A stretch of 7,187 nucleotides of DNA from an uncultured bacterium (GTDB taxonomy: Bacteria > Bacteroidota > Bacteroidia > Bacteroidales > Marinifilaceae): the NCBI GenBank assembly GCA_905215395.1, contig CAJMQA010000179.1, positions 1 through 7,187 of the forward strand, in the 5' to 3' direction. Position numbers and translations under genes: made by a program. A model generated the notes under the pieces. It saw only the letters and a program-made list of their open reading frames with translations, searched no databases and was not told the origin of the DNA. Shown piece after piece: positions 1-6,090 of the stretch. Each line of letters opens with the position of its first letter. Within the stretch, counting starts at the first letter, position 1.

Positions 1-2
1 GG

Positions 3-1361
3 GTAAACCATGTAAAAAAAAATGTAAAGACAAAATCTACACCGCTTTGGTCCCCGCGTGCCGGCTTCCGCTGGTTCCTGAACGATGATCACCGTCAATT
101 GGTTCGTGGTGGCGCCGGAATCTTCACCGGACGTATTCCCTTTGTATGGATTGGGAACAGTTTCTCCAATACCGGTATGGATTTCCTGAAATACTATTTC
201 GGAAACTACGGAATGCCAAATGGTTTTTATTTCAACACCTATCCGTATACACAGTATGAAATGCTGGAAAACGCCACTGCAGACAAAACCACCGAAGTGG
301 ATGTGTTTGACCGGAATTTCAAATTTGCTCAGAACCTCCGTTTCAACCTGGCTTACGAACATAATTTTTCTTTCGGGCTGAAAGCTACTGTAGAAGGATT
401 ATATTCCAAAACCCTGAATGACATCTTATACAAGGATCTGAATATCGCAGAAACCAACGAAACTGTTGGCAGCAAACTAGGGATGAATTTCGACGACCGT
501 CCGCTGTTTAAATATAAAGTAAACAAAGACTACACCAATGTGATGTATCTTGGAAATACCAGCAAGGGTTACACCTACAATCTCTCGCTGAAACTGGAAC
601 AATCCTTCAATTTCGGTCTGGATGTATCAGCTGCATATACTTATGGGGAAAGTAAATCCATAAATCCGGGTTCCAATTCTGTAGCCGTGTCTAACTGGAA
701 ATACAATGAGATCATCCGGAACCCGAACAAACCGGAATTATCTTTTTCCGACTTTAACATACCTCACCGCATCATCGCTTCTGTGACCTATAGTAAAGCT
801 TATTCCAAACATTTTAAGACAACGGTCAGTCTGATTTATACCGGACAGAGCGGTGCCCCCTATAATGTAACTTATTATGGTGATATCAACAACGACGGTT
901 CCAATGGAAATGACCTGATCTTTATACCTACCGATCAGCAAATTGACCAGATGCCGTTCAACCCGACCAATACCCTGAGCGAAGCTCAACAGAAAGCTGA
1001 CCTGAAAGCTTTCCTGGCTTCGGCTGATTATCTGAAAGATCACCGGGGAGAATATTTTAAACGGAATGCTGCCAATATGGATTTTGAACACCATTTCGAC
1101 CTCCGCATCATGCAAGATTTCAAATTCAAAGCCGGAAACCGTACGCATACCTTCCAGCTGACATTTGATGCCATGAATATCGGTAACATGTTCAACAAAG
1201 AGTGGGGAATCGAAAGCTATTTATCCAACAATAGTTACTCCCCGATTACCTACTCCAACAATAAATTTCAATACACTTCCGGGGCAGACTATAAACCGGT
1301 ATCTGTAAGTGATATTTACTCCCGCTGGAGAGGCCAGCTTGGCATCCGTTACTTCTTTTAA
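3..1361 (+). CDS. Oar-like TonB-dependent outer-membrane receptor, C-terminal part (5' truncated by window edge)
   Basis: The reading frame is open from base 3 to a TAA at 1359-1361, giving 452 residues with no real start in view. The first in-frame start-like codon (TTG at 99) falls inside a conserved block and is not the true start. Visible motifs (numbered in this fragment) are SPRAGFRW (17-24) and RGGAGIFTGRIPFVW (35-49), both typical of the Oar-like receptor family. There is also an acidic turn GDINNDGSNGND (293-304), which resembles a calcium-loop or extracellular-loop sequence, and a late strand LTFDAMNIGNMFNKEWG (386-402). The protein ends in two Phe residues, as outer-membrane beta-barrels recognised by the BAM complex usually do. 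Full-length members normally carry an N-terminal signal peptide, a carboxypeptidase-regulatory-like beta-sandwich and a plug domain; these would lie to the left. The likely role is TonB-driven uptake or surface binding; the substrate cannot be told. A terminator follows 23 bases after the stop. Confidence 0.9.
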   Translation, partial: VNHVKKNVKTKSTPLWSPRAGFRWFLNDDHRQLVRGGAGIFTGRIPFVWIGNSFSNTGMDFLKYYFGNYGMPNGFYFNTYPYTQYEMLENATADKTTEVDVFDRNFKFAQNLRFNLAYEHNFSFGLKATVEGLYSKTLNDILYKDLNIAETNETVGSKLGMNFDDRPLFKYKVNKDYTNVMYLGNTSKGYTYNLSLKLEQSFNFGLDVSAAYTYGESKSINPGSNSVAVSNWKYNEIIRNPNKPELSFSDFNIPHRIIASVTYSKAYSKHFKTTVSLIYTGQSGAPYNVTYYGDINNDGSNGNDLIFIPTDQQIDQMPFNPTNTLSEAQQKADLKAFLASADYLKDHRGEYFKRNAANMDFEHHFDLRIMQDFKFKAGNRTHTFQLTFDAMNIGNMFNKEWGIESYLSNNSYSPITYSNNKFQYTSGADYKPVSVSDIYSRWRGQLGIRYFF

Positions 1362-1384
1362 AAAAGTAAGAAGTACTCATCAAT

Positions 1385-1416
1385 AAAATGCGGCTATTTT
1401 TCTAGCCGCATTTTTT
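1385..1416 (+). terminator. Rho-independent terminator of the receptor gene
   Basis: A perfect 12-bp inverted repeat, AAAATGCGGCTA (1385-1396) and TAGCCGCATTTT (1403-1414), encloses a 6-nt loop TTTTTC. The right arm runs directly into a T tract (1411-1416). It starts 23 bases after the receptor stop codon. The A-rich left flank gives a shorter T run in the other direction, so termination is probably strongest for rightward transcription. Confidence 0.9.
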
Positions 1417-1663
1417 ATAAAAAAATTCAGAAAGCTGTAACCTTATCTTTTTTCCGGCGTATAATCCTATGATTTAGCACACACCACGGGGAGGGGAAGC
1501 TTATCAACAAGCTGATTTTCGGTCGAGTTCTTTAAAATGCCAGAAAGATACACCACGGGATAAATTACACCACGCACACACCACACAGACGCACATATAA
1601 TAATTTCTTTTCAAAATCCCTGTCTATTCTGCTTTTAAGAAACCTCAGGAAATGTCTCCCTTA
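1417..1663. other. Intergenic stretch between two converging terminators, with ACACCAC repeats
   Basis: About 250 bp between the receptor terminator and the metG terminator hold no convincing gene. The only notable content is four copies of ACACCAC (1481-1487, 1550-1556, 1567-1573, 1578-1584). Two of these extend to ACACCACGGG (1481-1490 and 1550-1559). The last two sit in a CA-rich run ending near 1597. I see no transposase fragment, terminal inverted repeats, tRNA-like cloverleaf or complete promoter. Because both flanking genes are terminated before this stretch, it appears to lie outside their transcripts. Confidence 0.6.
1481..1585. repeat. Cluster of four short ACACCAC direct repeats
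   Basis: The heptamer ACACCAC occurs four times in the same orientation with irregular spacing (starts at 1481, 1550, 1567 and 1578). The first two copies share ten bases, ACACCACGGG. The spacing is too uneven for a CRISPR array or a simple tandem repeat. It could be the remains of a small dispersed intergenic repeat, or simple CA-rich sequence. No function can be assigned. Confidence 0.45.
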
Positions 1664-1703
1664 TATAAAAAACACAGAAGGCGCAATTTCGTTGCGCCTT
1701 CTG
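1664..1703 (-). terminator. Rho-independent terminator of metG
   Basis: A perfect 12-bp inverted repeat, CAGAAGGCGCAA (1675-1686) and TTGCGCCTTCTG (1692-1703), surrounds a 5-nt loop. Read on the minus strand, the stem is followed by TG and then six T residues (1672-1667) and further A/T bases. It begins 19 bases past the metG stop codon. Its plus-strand side has a weaker T-rich tail, so it may also block some transcription from the left. Confidence 0.88.
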
Positions 1704-1722
1704 ATTTTATACGAAAATAGGG

Positions 1723-3753
1723 TCAACGAATTTCAGACCCCGGTTTCACCTTTTTATCAGGCCTGACAAAGGCCAGCGATCCGTCGGCATTTTCAGCCAT
1801 CAGAATCATTCCCTGAGATTCGATACCTTTCAGGGCCTTGGGTTCCAGATTCACCAGAATACTTACCTGTTGTCCGATCACCTCTTCAGGGGTATAATAT
1901 TCAGCTATGCCTGAAACAACTGTACGGGTATCAATACCGGTGTCGATTGTCAGCTTCATCAGTTTTTTAGTTTTCGCTACCTTTTCTGCTGCCACAACTT
2001 TGCCAGCCCGGATATCCAGTTTGGCAAAATCATCAAAAGAAATATTTTCTTTCGCCGGAGTCACCTGAGCATTGGCTAGTTCATTAGCTTTTTTTGTCGC
2101 CAGCAACTTATCTACCTGCTGCTGAATTTGTGCATCTTCGATCTTATCAAATAATAATCCCGGCTCATTTAATTGATGCCCGGCAGGAATCACATCATCC
2201 CCCATCCGGCTCCACGCTAATGGCTCTATGTTCAGAAATCCACGCAATTTTGCAGCACTGAAAGGAACAAAAGGTTCAGTCAGGGTAGAAAGGTCTGTGG
2301 CAATCTGTAAACAGATATTCAAAATGGTCTTCACCCTTGCCTCATCTGTTTTGATCAATTTCCAGGGCTCTGTATCAGCCAGATATTTATTCCCAAGACG
2401 GGCCAGATTCATACATTCTTTCAGGGCTTCCCGGAAATGGAAAGTATCCAGATTCTTTTCCACCCTTCCGGTTATCTCCGGAATCTCTGCCAGCACTTCC
2501 CGGTCATAATCCGTCAATTCTCCCCTTTCCGGCACTTTACCCCCAAAATATTTCTGGGTCAGTACCAGTGCCCGATTGATAAAGTTCCCGTAGATAGCCA
2601 CCAACTCATTGTTATTACGGGCCTGAAAATCTTTCCAGGTAAAATCGTTATCCTTTGTTTCAGGAGCATTAGCTGTCAGAACATACCTCAATACATCCTG
2701 TTTACCTTCAAATTCCCTCAAATATTCATGCAACCAGACTGCCCAGTTACGGGAAGTAGAAATTTTATCTCCCTCCAGGTTCAGGAACTCATTGGCCGGA
2801 ACATTATCAGGGACAATATAACTACCTTCAGCCTTCAGCATAGCCGGAAAAATAATACAATGGAAAACAATATTATCTTTTCCGATAAAATGAATCATCC
2901 GGGTTTCCGGATCCTTCCAATATTTCTCCCATTCCGGAGTAAGATCTTTGGTAGCCGAAATATACCCGATAGGAGCATCGAACCAAACATAAAGCACTTT
3001 TCCTTCCGCTCCTTCTATCGGCACAGGTACCCCCCAGTCCAGATCACGAGTTACAGCACGTGCCTGTAAACCATTATCCAACCAGGACTTACACTGTCCA
3101 TATACATTTGGTTTCCACTCTTTATGCTCTTCCAGTATCCACTCTTTTAACCATCCCTCATATTGATCCAGAGGCAAATACCAATGTTTTGTTTCTTTCA
3201 GCTCAGGCTTATTTCCGGTAATAGCGGATACCGGATTGATCAGGTCTGTTGCGTTCAGGCTGGTACCGCAAGCTTCACACTGATCACCATAAGCTTTCTC
3301 ATTTCCACAATGAGGACATTTTCCGATAATATAACGGTCCGCCAAAAACTGTCCGGCTTTCTCATCATAAAATTGCATGGAAGTCTTTTCAATGAATTTT
3401 CCCTCTTCATACAATTTCCTAAAAAATGCCGAGGACAATTCGTGATGTGTTTTAGAACTGGTCCGGGAATAAATATCGAAAGAGATACCCAACTCCTCAA
3501 ACGAATCTTTGATGATCTTATGATACCGGTCAACAATATCCTGCGGAGTGACACCCTCTTTCTGCGCCTTAATAGTAATAGGTACTCCGTGTTCATCCGA
3601 ACCTCCGATAAAAACCACCTCTTCCCCCTTCTGTCTCAAATATCTGACATAGATATCTGCCGGGACATATACTCCGGCTAAATGCCCGATATGCACAGGA
3701 CCATTGGCATAGGGCAACGCCGTAGTTACTAAATTTCTTTTGAATTTACTCAT
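1723..3753 (-). CDS. metG: Methionyl-tRNA synthetase with C-terminal tRNA-binding domain
   Basis: This class I synthetase activates methionine with ATP and loads it onto elongator and initiator tRNA-Met in the cytoplasm. The 676-residue length matches the long bacterial form. Residues 21-24 are the ATP-binding HIGH motif inside ALPYANGPVHIGHL. Cys146, 149, 159 and 162 form one CxxC-x9-CxxC zinc knuckle in the connective-peptide region. The signature loop is KISTS (330-334) instead of KMSKS. The anticodon-binding helical domain follows, containing DNDFTWKDFQARNNNELVAI. Residues about 569-676 form an EMAP-II/Trbp111-like OB fold, with LDIRAGKVVAAEKV near its start and a conserved SQGM near its end; in known enzymes this domain aids dimerisation and tRNA binding. 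The start is the ATG at 3753, close before the HIGH block. The gene stands alone, diverging from the operon to its right, with a leader of roughly 100 nt and its own terminator. Confidence 0.98.
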   Translation of the reverse strand: MSKFKRNLVTTALPYANGPVHIGHLAGVYVPADIYVRYLRQKGEEVVFIGGSDEHGVPITIKAQKEGVTPQDIVDRYHKIIKDSFEELGISFDIYSRTSSKTHHELSSAFFRKLYEEGKFIEKTSMQFYDEKAGQFLADRYIIGKCPHCGNEKAYGDQCEACGTSLNATDLINPVSAITGNKPELKETKHWYLPLDQYEGWLKEWILEEHKEWKPNVYGQCKSWLDNGLQARAVTRDLDWGVPVPIEGAEGKVLYVWFDAPIGYISATKDLTPEWEKYWKDPETRMIHFIGKDNIVFHCIIFPAMLKAEGSYIVPDNVPANEFLNLEGDKISTSRNWAVWLHEYLREFEGKQDVLRYVLTANAPETKDNDFTWKDFQARNNNELVAIYGNFINRALVLTQKYFGGKVPERGELTDYDREVLAEIPEITGRVEKNLDTFHFREALKECMNLARLGNKYLADTEPWKLIKTDEARVKTILNICLQIATDLSTLTEPFVPFSAAKLRGFLNIEPLAWSRMGDDVIPAGHQLNEPGLLFDKIEDAQIQQQVDKLLATKKANELANAQVTPAKENISFDDFAKLDIRAGKVVAAEKVAKTKKLMKLTIDTGIDTRTVVSGIAEYYTPEEVIGQQVSILVNLEPKALKGIESQGMILMAENADGSLAFVRPDKKVKPGSEIR

Positions 3754-3856
3754 ATCTGAATTAGAATTTGTAAAATTATAACGCTTTTAAGGTGCATAAA
3801 GCCATTGAGATATACGACCTTACCATCCGATCAACTTCATGGACACCAGGAAACTG

Positions 3857-3884
3857 CAAAGTTAGAAAATAAAATCGGTCGCAA
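3857..3884 (-). promoter_or_regulatory. Putative Bacteroidota-type promoter of metG
   Basis: On the minus strand TAACTTTG (3864-3857) matches the Bacteroidota -7 consensus TAnnTTTG exactly. A TTG (3884-3882) lies 17 nt upstream; this could be the -33 box, although the usual gap is about 19-21 nt. Transcription would start near 3850, giving a metG leader of about 95-100 nt. The -7 match is seen directly; the start site is inferred. Confidence 0.45.
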
Positions 3885-3893
3885 GTAAGAAAT

Positions 3894-3923
3894 AATCGAA
3901 AATTGAAAAATCGAAAATTGAAA
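3894..3923. repeat. Perfect 15-bp tandem repeat, two copies, between divergent promoters
   Basis: AATCGAAAATTGAAA occurs twice head to tail (3894-3908 and 3909-3923) without a mismatch. It sits between the leftward metG promoter and the rightward operon promoter. Each copy contains a TTG that could serve as a -33 box for the rightward promoter. It may be a binding site for a regulator, or a slippage-prone A/T-rich repeat. Confidence 0.8.
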
Positions 3924-3936
3924 TTTACTATCTTCG
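3903..3936 (+). promoter_or_regulatory. Putative promoter of the LD-carboxypeptidase-gldH-trmB-mnmA operon
   Basis: TATCTTCG (3929-3936) differs from the Bacteroidota -7 consensus TAnnTTTG at one base and is followed by CA. TTG at 3903-3905 lies 23 nt upstream, a slightly long gap for a -33 box. Transcription would begin near 3942, leaving a leader of only about 15 nt before the ATG at 3957. This position also argues against the longer reading frame that starts at TTG 3903. Confidence 0.5.
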
Positions 3937-3956
3937 CACTCATAAATTACATCGTT

Positions 3957-4853
3957 ATGTTCAGACCACCTTATCTTCAGTCCGGTGATAAAGTTGCATT
4001 AGTCTCTCCTGCAGGGAGTATTGATGTTTCTTTTCTACAATATGCCTTCAAGCTACTAAGTTCGTGGGATCTCCAACCTGTCATCGGAAAGCATGCGGCA
4101 GTTACCTGCGGCTATTTTGCAGGTACCGACGAGCAACGCGCCGAAGATATGCAATGGGCTTTGAACGATGAAAATATCAAAGCCATTTTCTGTACCCGGG
4201 GTGGCTACGGTAGTTTACGGATTGTCGAACAATTGGATTATTCCATTTTTCAGGGCGCCCCCAAATGGTTGATCGGATTCAGCGATATCACCGTTTTTCA
4301 TTCCAAGCTGAATACCCTGGGAATAGAAAGCATGCACGCACCTATGCCTAAAAGTTTTCAGGATACAAATCCGGAAGCACTCCAAAAACTAAAAGAGTTC
4401 TTATACGGACAGATAAGCTCCTACCAACTTCCCCCTCACCCATTCAACCAGGAAGGGGTAGTTCAGGCAGAATTAACAGGAGGTAATCTGACCTTATTAC
4501 ATTGTCTGCATTCCTCTGTACTTGAATGCAAACATCAAAGCTCTATTCTGTTTATAGAAGATGTCGGAGAAAATCTGTATGCCATCGACCGTATGTTACA
4601 GAGTCTCAAACTGACAGAGAAATTCTCCAAATTGCAAGGGGTAATCGTCGGAGATTTTACTGAAATGAAAGGCTTCAATTTCGGCAAGGATGCTTATGAA
4701 ATTGTCCGGGATATATTTAACGAATACAATTATCCCATTTGTTTTGGCTTTCCGGCCGGACATTCTGCCAATAATTACCCGTTAATCATCGGTTCTACAA
4801 TTGAAATGGAAATCTCCTCCAAGGGAACCTCGATCTGTTTTCTGAACGATTAA
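3957..4853 (+). CDS. LD-carboxypeptidase family protein (peptidase S66, LdcA/MccF-like)
   Basis: The 298-residue protein matches the S66 serine peptidase family. Characterised LdcA members act in the cytoplasm, removing the terminal D-Ala from murein tetrapeptides during peptidoglycan recycling; MccF members cleave microcin C-type adducts. The N-terminus FRPPYLQSGDKVALVSPAG (2-20) is the usual family opening. CTRGGYGS (79-86) is the nucleophile-elbow region with Ser86 as the probable nucleophile. GFSDIT (107-112) follows. LFIEDVGENLYAIDRML (198-214) carries the probable catalytic Glu201, and GFPAGHSANNYPLIIG (264-279) the probable His269. The RGGYG form favours LdcA-type over MccF-type activity, but the substrate is inferred. 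I chose ATG 3957 over an in-frame TTG at 3903 because homologues begin near the PPYL block and the likely promoter overlaps the extra residues. No signal peptide is seen from this start. It is the first gene of a four-gene run. Confidence 0.9.
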   Translation: MFRPPYLQSGDKVALVSPAGSIDVSFLQYAFKLLSSWDLQPVIGKHAAVTCGYFAGTDEQRAEDMQWALNDENIKAIFCTRGGYGSLRIVEQLDYSIFQGAPKWLIGFSDITVFHSKLNTLGIESMHAPMPKSFQDTNPEALQKLKEFLYGQISSYQLPPHPFNQEGVVQAELTGGNLTLLHCLHSSVLECKHQSSILFIEDVGENLYAIDRMLQSLKLTEKFSKLQGVIVGDFTEMKGFNFGKDAYEIVRDIFNEYNYPICFGFPAGHSANNYPLIIGSTIEMEISSKGTSICFLND

Positions 4854-4868
4854 ATATTTGCATTTACC

Positions 4869-5321
4869 ATGAAAAAATACCTGACCCCCGTATTGATTCT
4901 GATCATTTGTGCCTGTAACCCCTCCATTGTATACGAGAAGTACGAAGAACTTCCGGAGGAAACCTGGAACAGGTATCACGTTGCAGAGTTTGTGGCAAAT
5001 ATTCCCGACAGCGGTGTATACAATGTAAAAATATGCCTGCGCCATACGACCGACTATGAAATGGCCAATCTTTGGTGCTTTATCTCCACCCGCAGTCACA
5101 GCGCCAAACAAGTAAAGGATACGGTTAATCTGAAAATAGCAGCAACAGACGGACGATGGATAGGAACAGGAGGTTCCATAAAAAGCATAGAACAGGATAT
5201 CCACCAGAATCCTGTACCGCTCCCCAAAGGAAATGTCGTTTTCCGGATAGAACAAGGAATGCGTTTTGAGCAAATGAAAGGAATTAAAAATATTGGTATA
5301 AAAATCGAAAAAATCCACTGA
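4869..5321 (+). CDS. gldH: GldH-family lipoprotein
   Basis: The 150-residue protein has a lipoprotein signal: MKKY, a hydrophobic stretch (5-15), then ICAC with Cys16 as the probable lipidated residue. The mature part matches the GldH family: VYEKYEELPEETW (21-33), YNVKICLRHTTDYEMANLWCFI (two segments, 51-60 and 61-72), DGRWIGTGG (94-102) and VVFRIEQGMR (123-132), with GIKNIGIKIEK near the end. GldH was defined in Flavobacterium johnsoniae, where it is needed for gliding. Non-gliding Bacteroidota also carry it, and its biochemical role there is unknown. The residues after Cys16 (NPSIV) lack the acidic cluster of the Bacteroidota surface-export signal, so it probably stays on the periplasmic side of the outer membrane (inference). 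It follows the carboxypeptidase gene by 15 nt and precedes trmB by 9 nt. Confidence 0.85.
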   Translation: MKKYLTPVLILIICACNPSIVYEKYEELPEETWNRYHVAEFVANIPDSGVYNVKICLRHTTDYEMANLWCFISTRSHSAKQVKDTVNLKIAATDGRWIGTGGSIKSIEQDIHQNPVPLPKGNVVFRIEQGMRFEQMKGIKNIGIKIEKIH

Positions 5322-5330
5322 AAAACAATT

Positions 5331-6077
5331 ATGAAAAATAAACTGGCCCGGTTCGCAGAAATGGAAGAATTACCCAATGTATTTCAGCCCAAACATGCAG
5401 AAATATTCCGTACGGACTATCCATTGAAAGGGAAATGGCAAAATGAGGTATTTCACAATGACCATCCGATTGTACTGGAGATCGGATGCGGGAAAGGTGA
5501 ATATACAATTGAACTGGGAAAGTTATATCCTGAAAAAAACTTTATCGGCCTGGATATAAAGGGAGCCCGGATGTGGAAAGGTGCCAAAACAGCAGCAGAA
5601 TCAGGTATGACCAACGTGGCATTCCTTAGAATGTATGCGGAAATGCTGGAATCAGCCTTTGCTCCCGGAGAAATTTCCGAAATATGGATCACTTTCCCGG
5701 ACCCGCAAATGGCGAAAACCAGGAAAAGATTAACAGGCACACGCTTTCTGGGTCTTTACCAAAAAATAGCAATCCCTGGAGCACCTGTTCATTTAAAAAC
5801 AGACAGTCCCTTCCTGTACACCTATACCTCTGCATTAATCCATCTGAATCAGCTGAAAGCAGAAATCAGCACAGAAGATCTTTATGGCTGTGAACTGAAA
5901 GATAAAATACTGGGCATCAAAACTTTTTATGAAAAGCAATGGCTTTCCAGAGGAAAAAAGATAAAATACATCCGTTTTTTCCTGAATCCGGAGATCTCTC
6001 TGACAGAACCGGACGTAGAAATAGAAAAGGACGATTACCACAGTGAGGCACGTTTTATGAACAATCACACGATTTGA
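5331..6077 (+). CDS. trmB: tRNA (guanine-N7-)-methyltransferase
   Basis: TrmB transfers a methyl group from S-adenosylmethionine to N7 of G46 in the tRNA variable loop. At 248 residues it is of normal family length. The Rossmann-fold SAM site is VLEIGCGKGEY (48-58), with FIGLDIKGARMWKGAK (71-86) as the next acidic-strand region. The active-site signature is WITFPDPQMAKTRKRLTGTRFL, beginning at Trp119 with FPDP at 122-125; many other bacteria have FPDPWPK here, and the FPDPQ form is usual in Bacteroidota. HLKTDSPFLY further on is the conserved substrate-binding region. It uses ATG 5331, just after gldH, and ends 13 nt before mnmA, so it is probably co-transcribed with both. Confidence 0.96.
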   Translation: MKNKLARFAEMEELPNVFQPKHAEIFRTDYPLKGKWQNEVFHNDHPIVLEIGCGKGEYTIELGKLYPEKNFIGLDIKGARMWKGAKTAAESGMTNVAFLRMYAEMLESAFAPGEISEIWITFPDPQMAKTRKRLTGTRFLGLYQKIAIPGAPVHLKTDSPFLYTYTSALIHLNQLKAEISTEDLYGCELKDKILGIKTFYEKQWLSRGKKIKYIRFFLNPEISLTEPDVEIEKDDYHSEARFMNNHTI

Positions 6078-6090
6078 ATCAATACGGATC

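Noticed and set aside
738..1148. Minus-strand 136-codon frame within the receptor gene
   Set aside because: It is fully antisense to a well-conserved receptor and its translation shows no recognisable domain.
1497..1513. Small inverted repeat AGCTT/AAGCT
   Set aside because: The stem is only 5 bp with no T tract, which is within chance expectation for A/T-rich DNA.
1543..1550. Minus-strand TATCTTTC resembling a -7 box inside the intergenic stretch
   Set aside because: The conserved final G is missing and no TTG lies at a suitable distance upstream.
1481..1585. Possible CRISPR array
   Set aside because: The repeats are only 7-10 bases, unevenly spaced, and no cas gene is nearby.
1504..1596. 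A minus-strand 30-codon frame, MCVCVVCAWCNLSRGV..., with six cysteines
   Set aside because: Its Cys-rich start simply translates the CA-rich ACACCAC repeats; there is no convincing promoter and it lies between two terminators. It is probably a chance frame.
2437..3681. Several plus-strand frames of 170-210 codons opposite metG
   Set aside because: They are antisense shadows of a strongly conserved synthetase and show no domain features of their own.
3903..3956. An 18-residue N-terminal extension of the LD-carboxypeptidase starting at TTG
   Set aside because: It overlaps the likely promoter, starts with a rare codon, and homologues begin near the PPYL block, so ATG 3957 is preferred.
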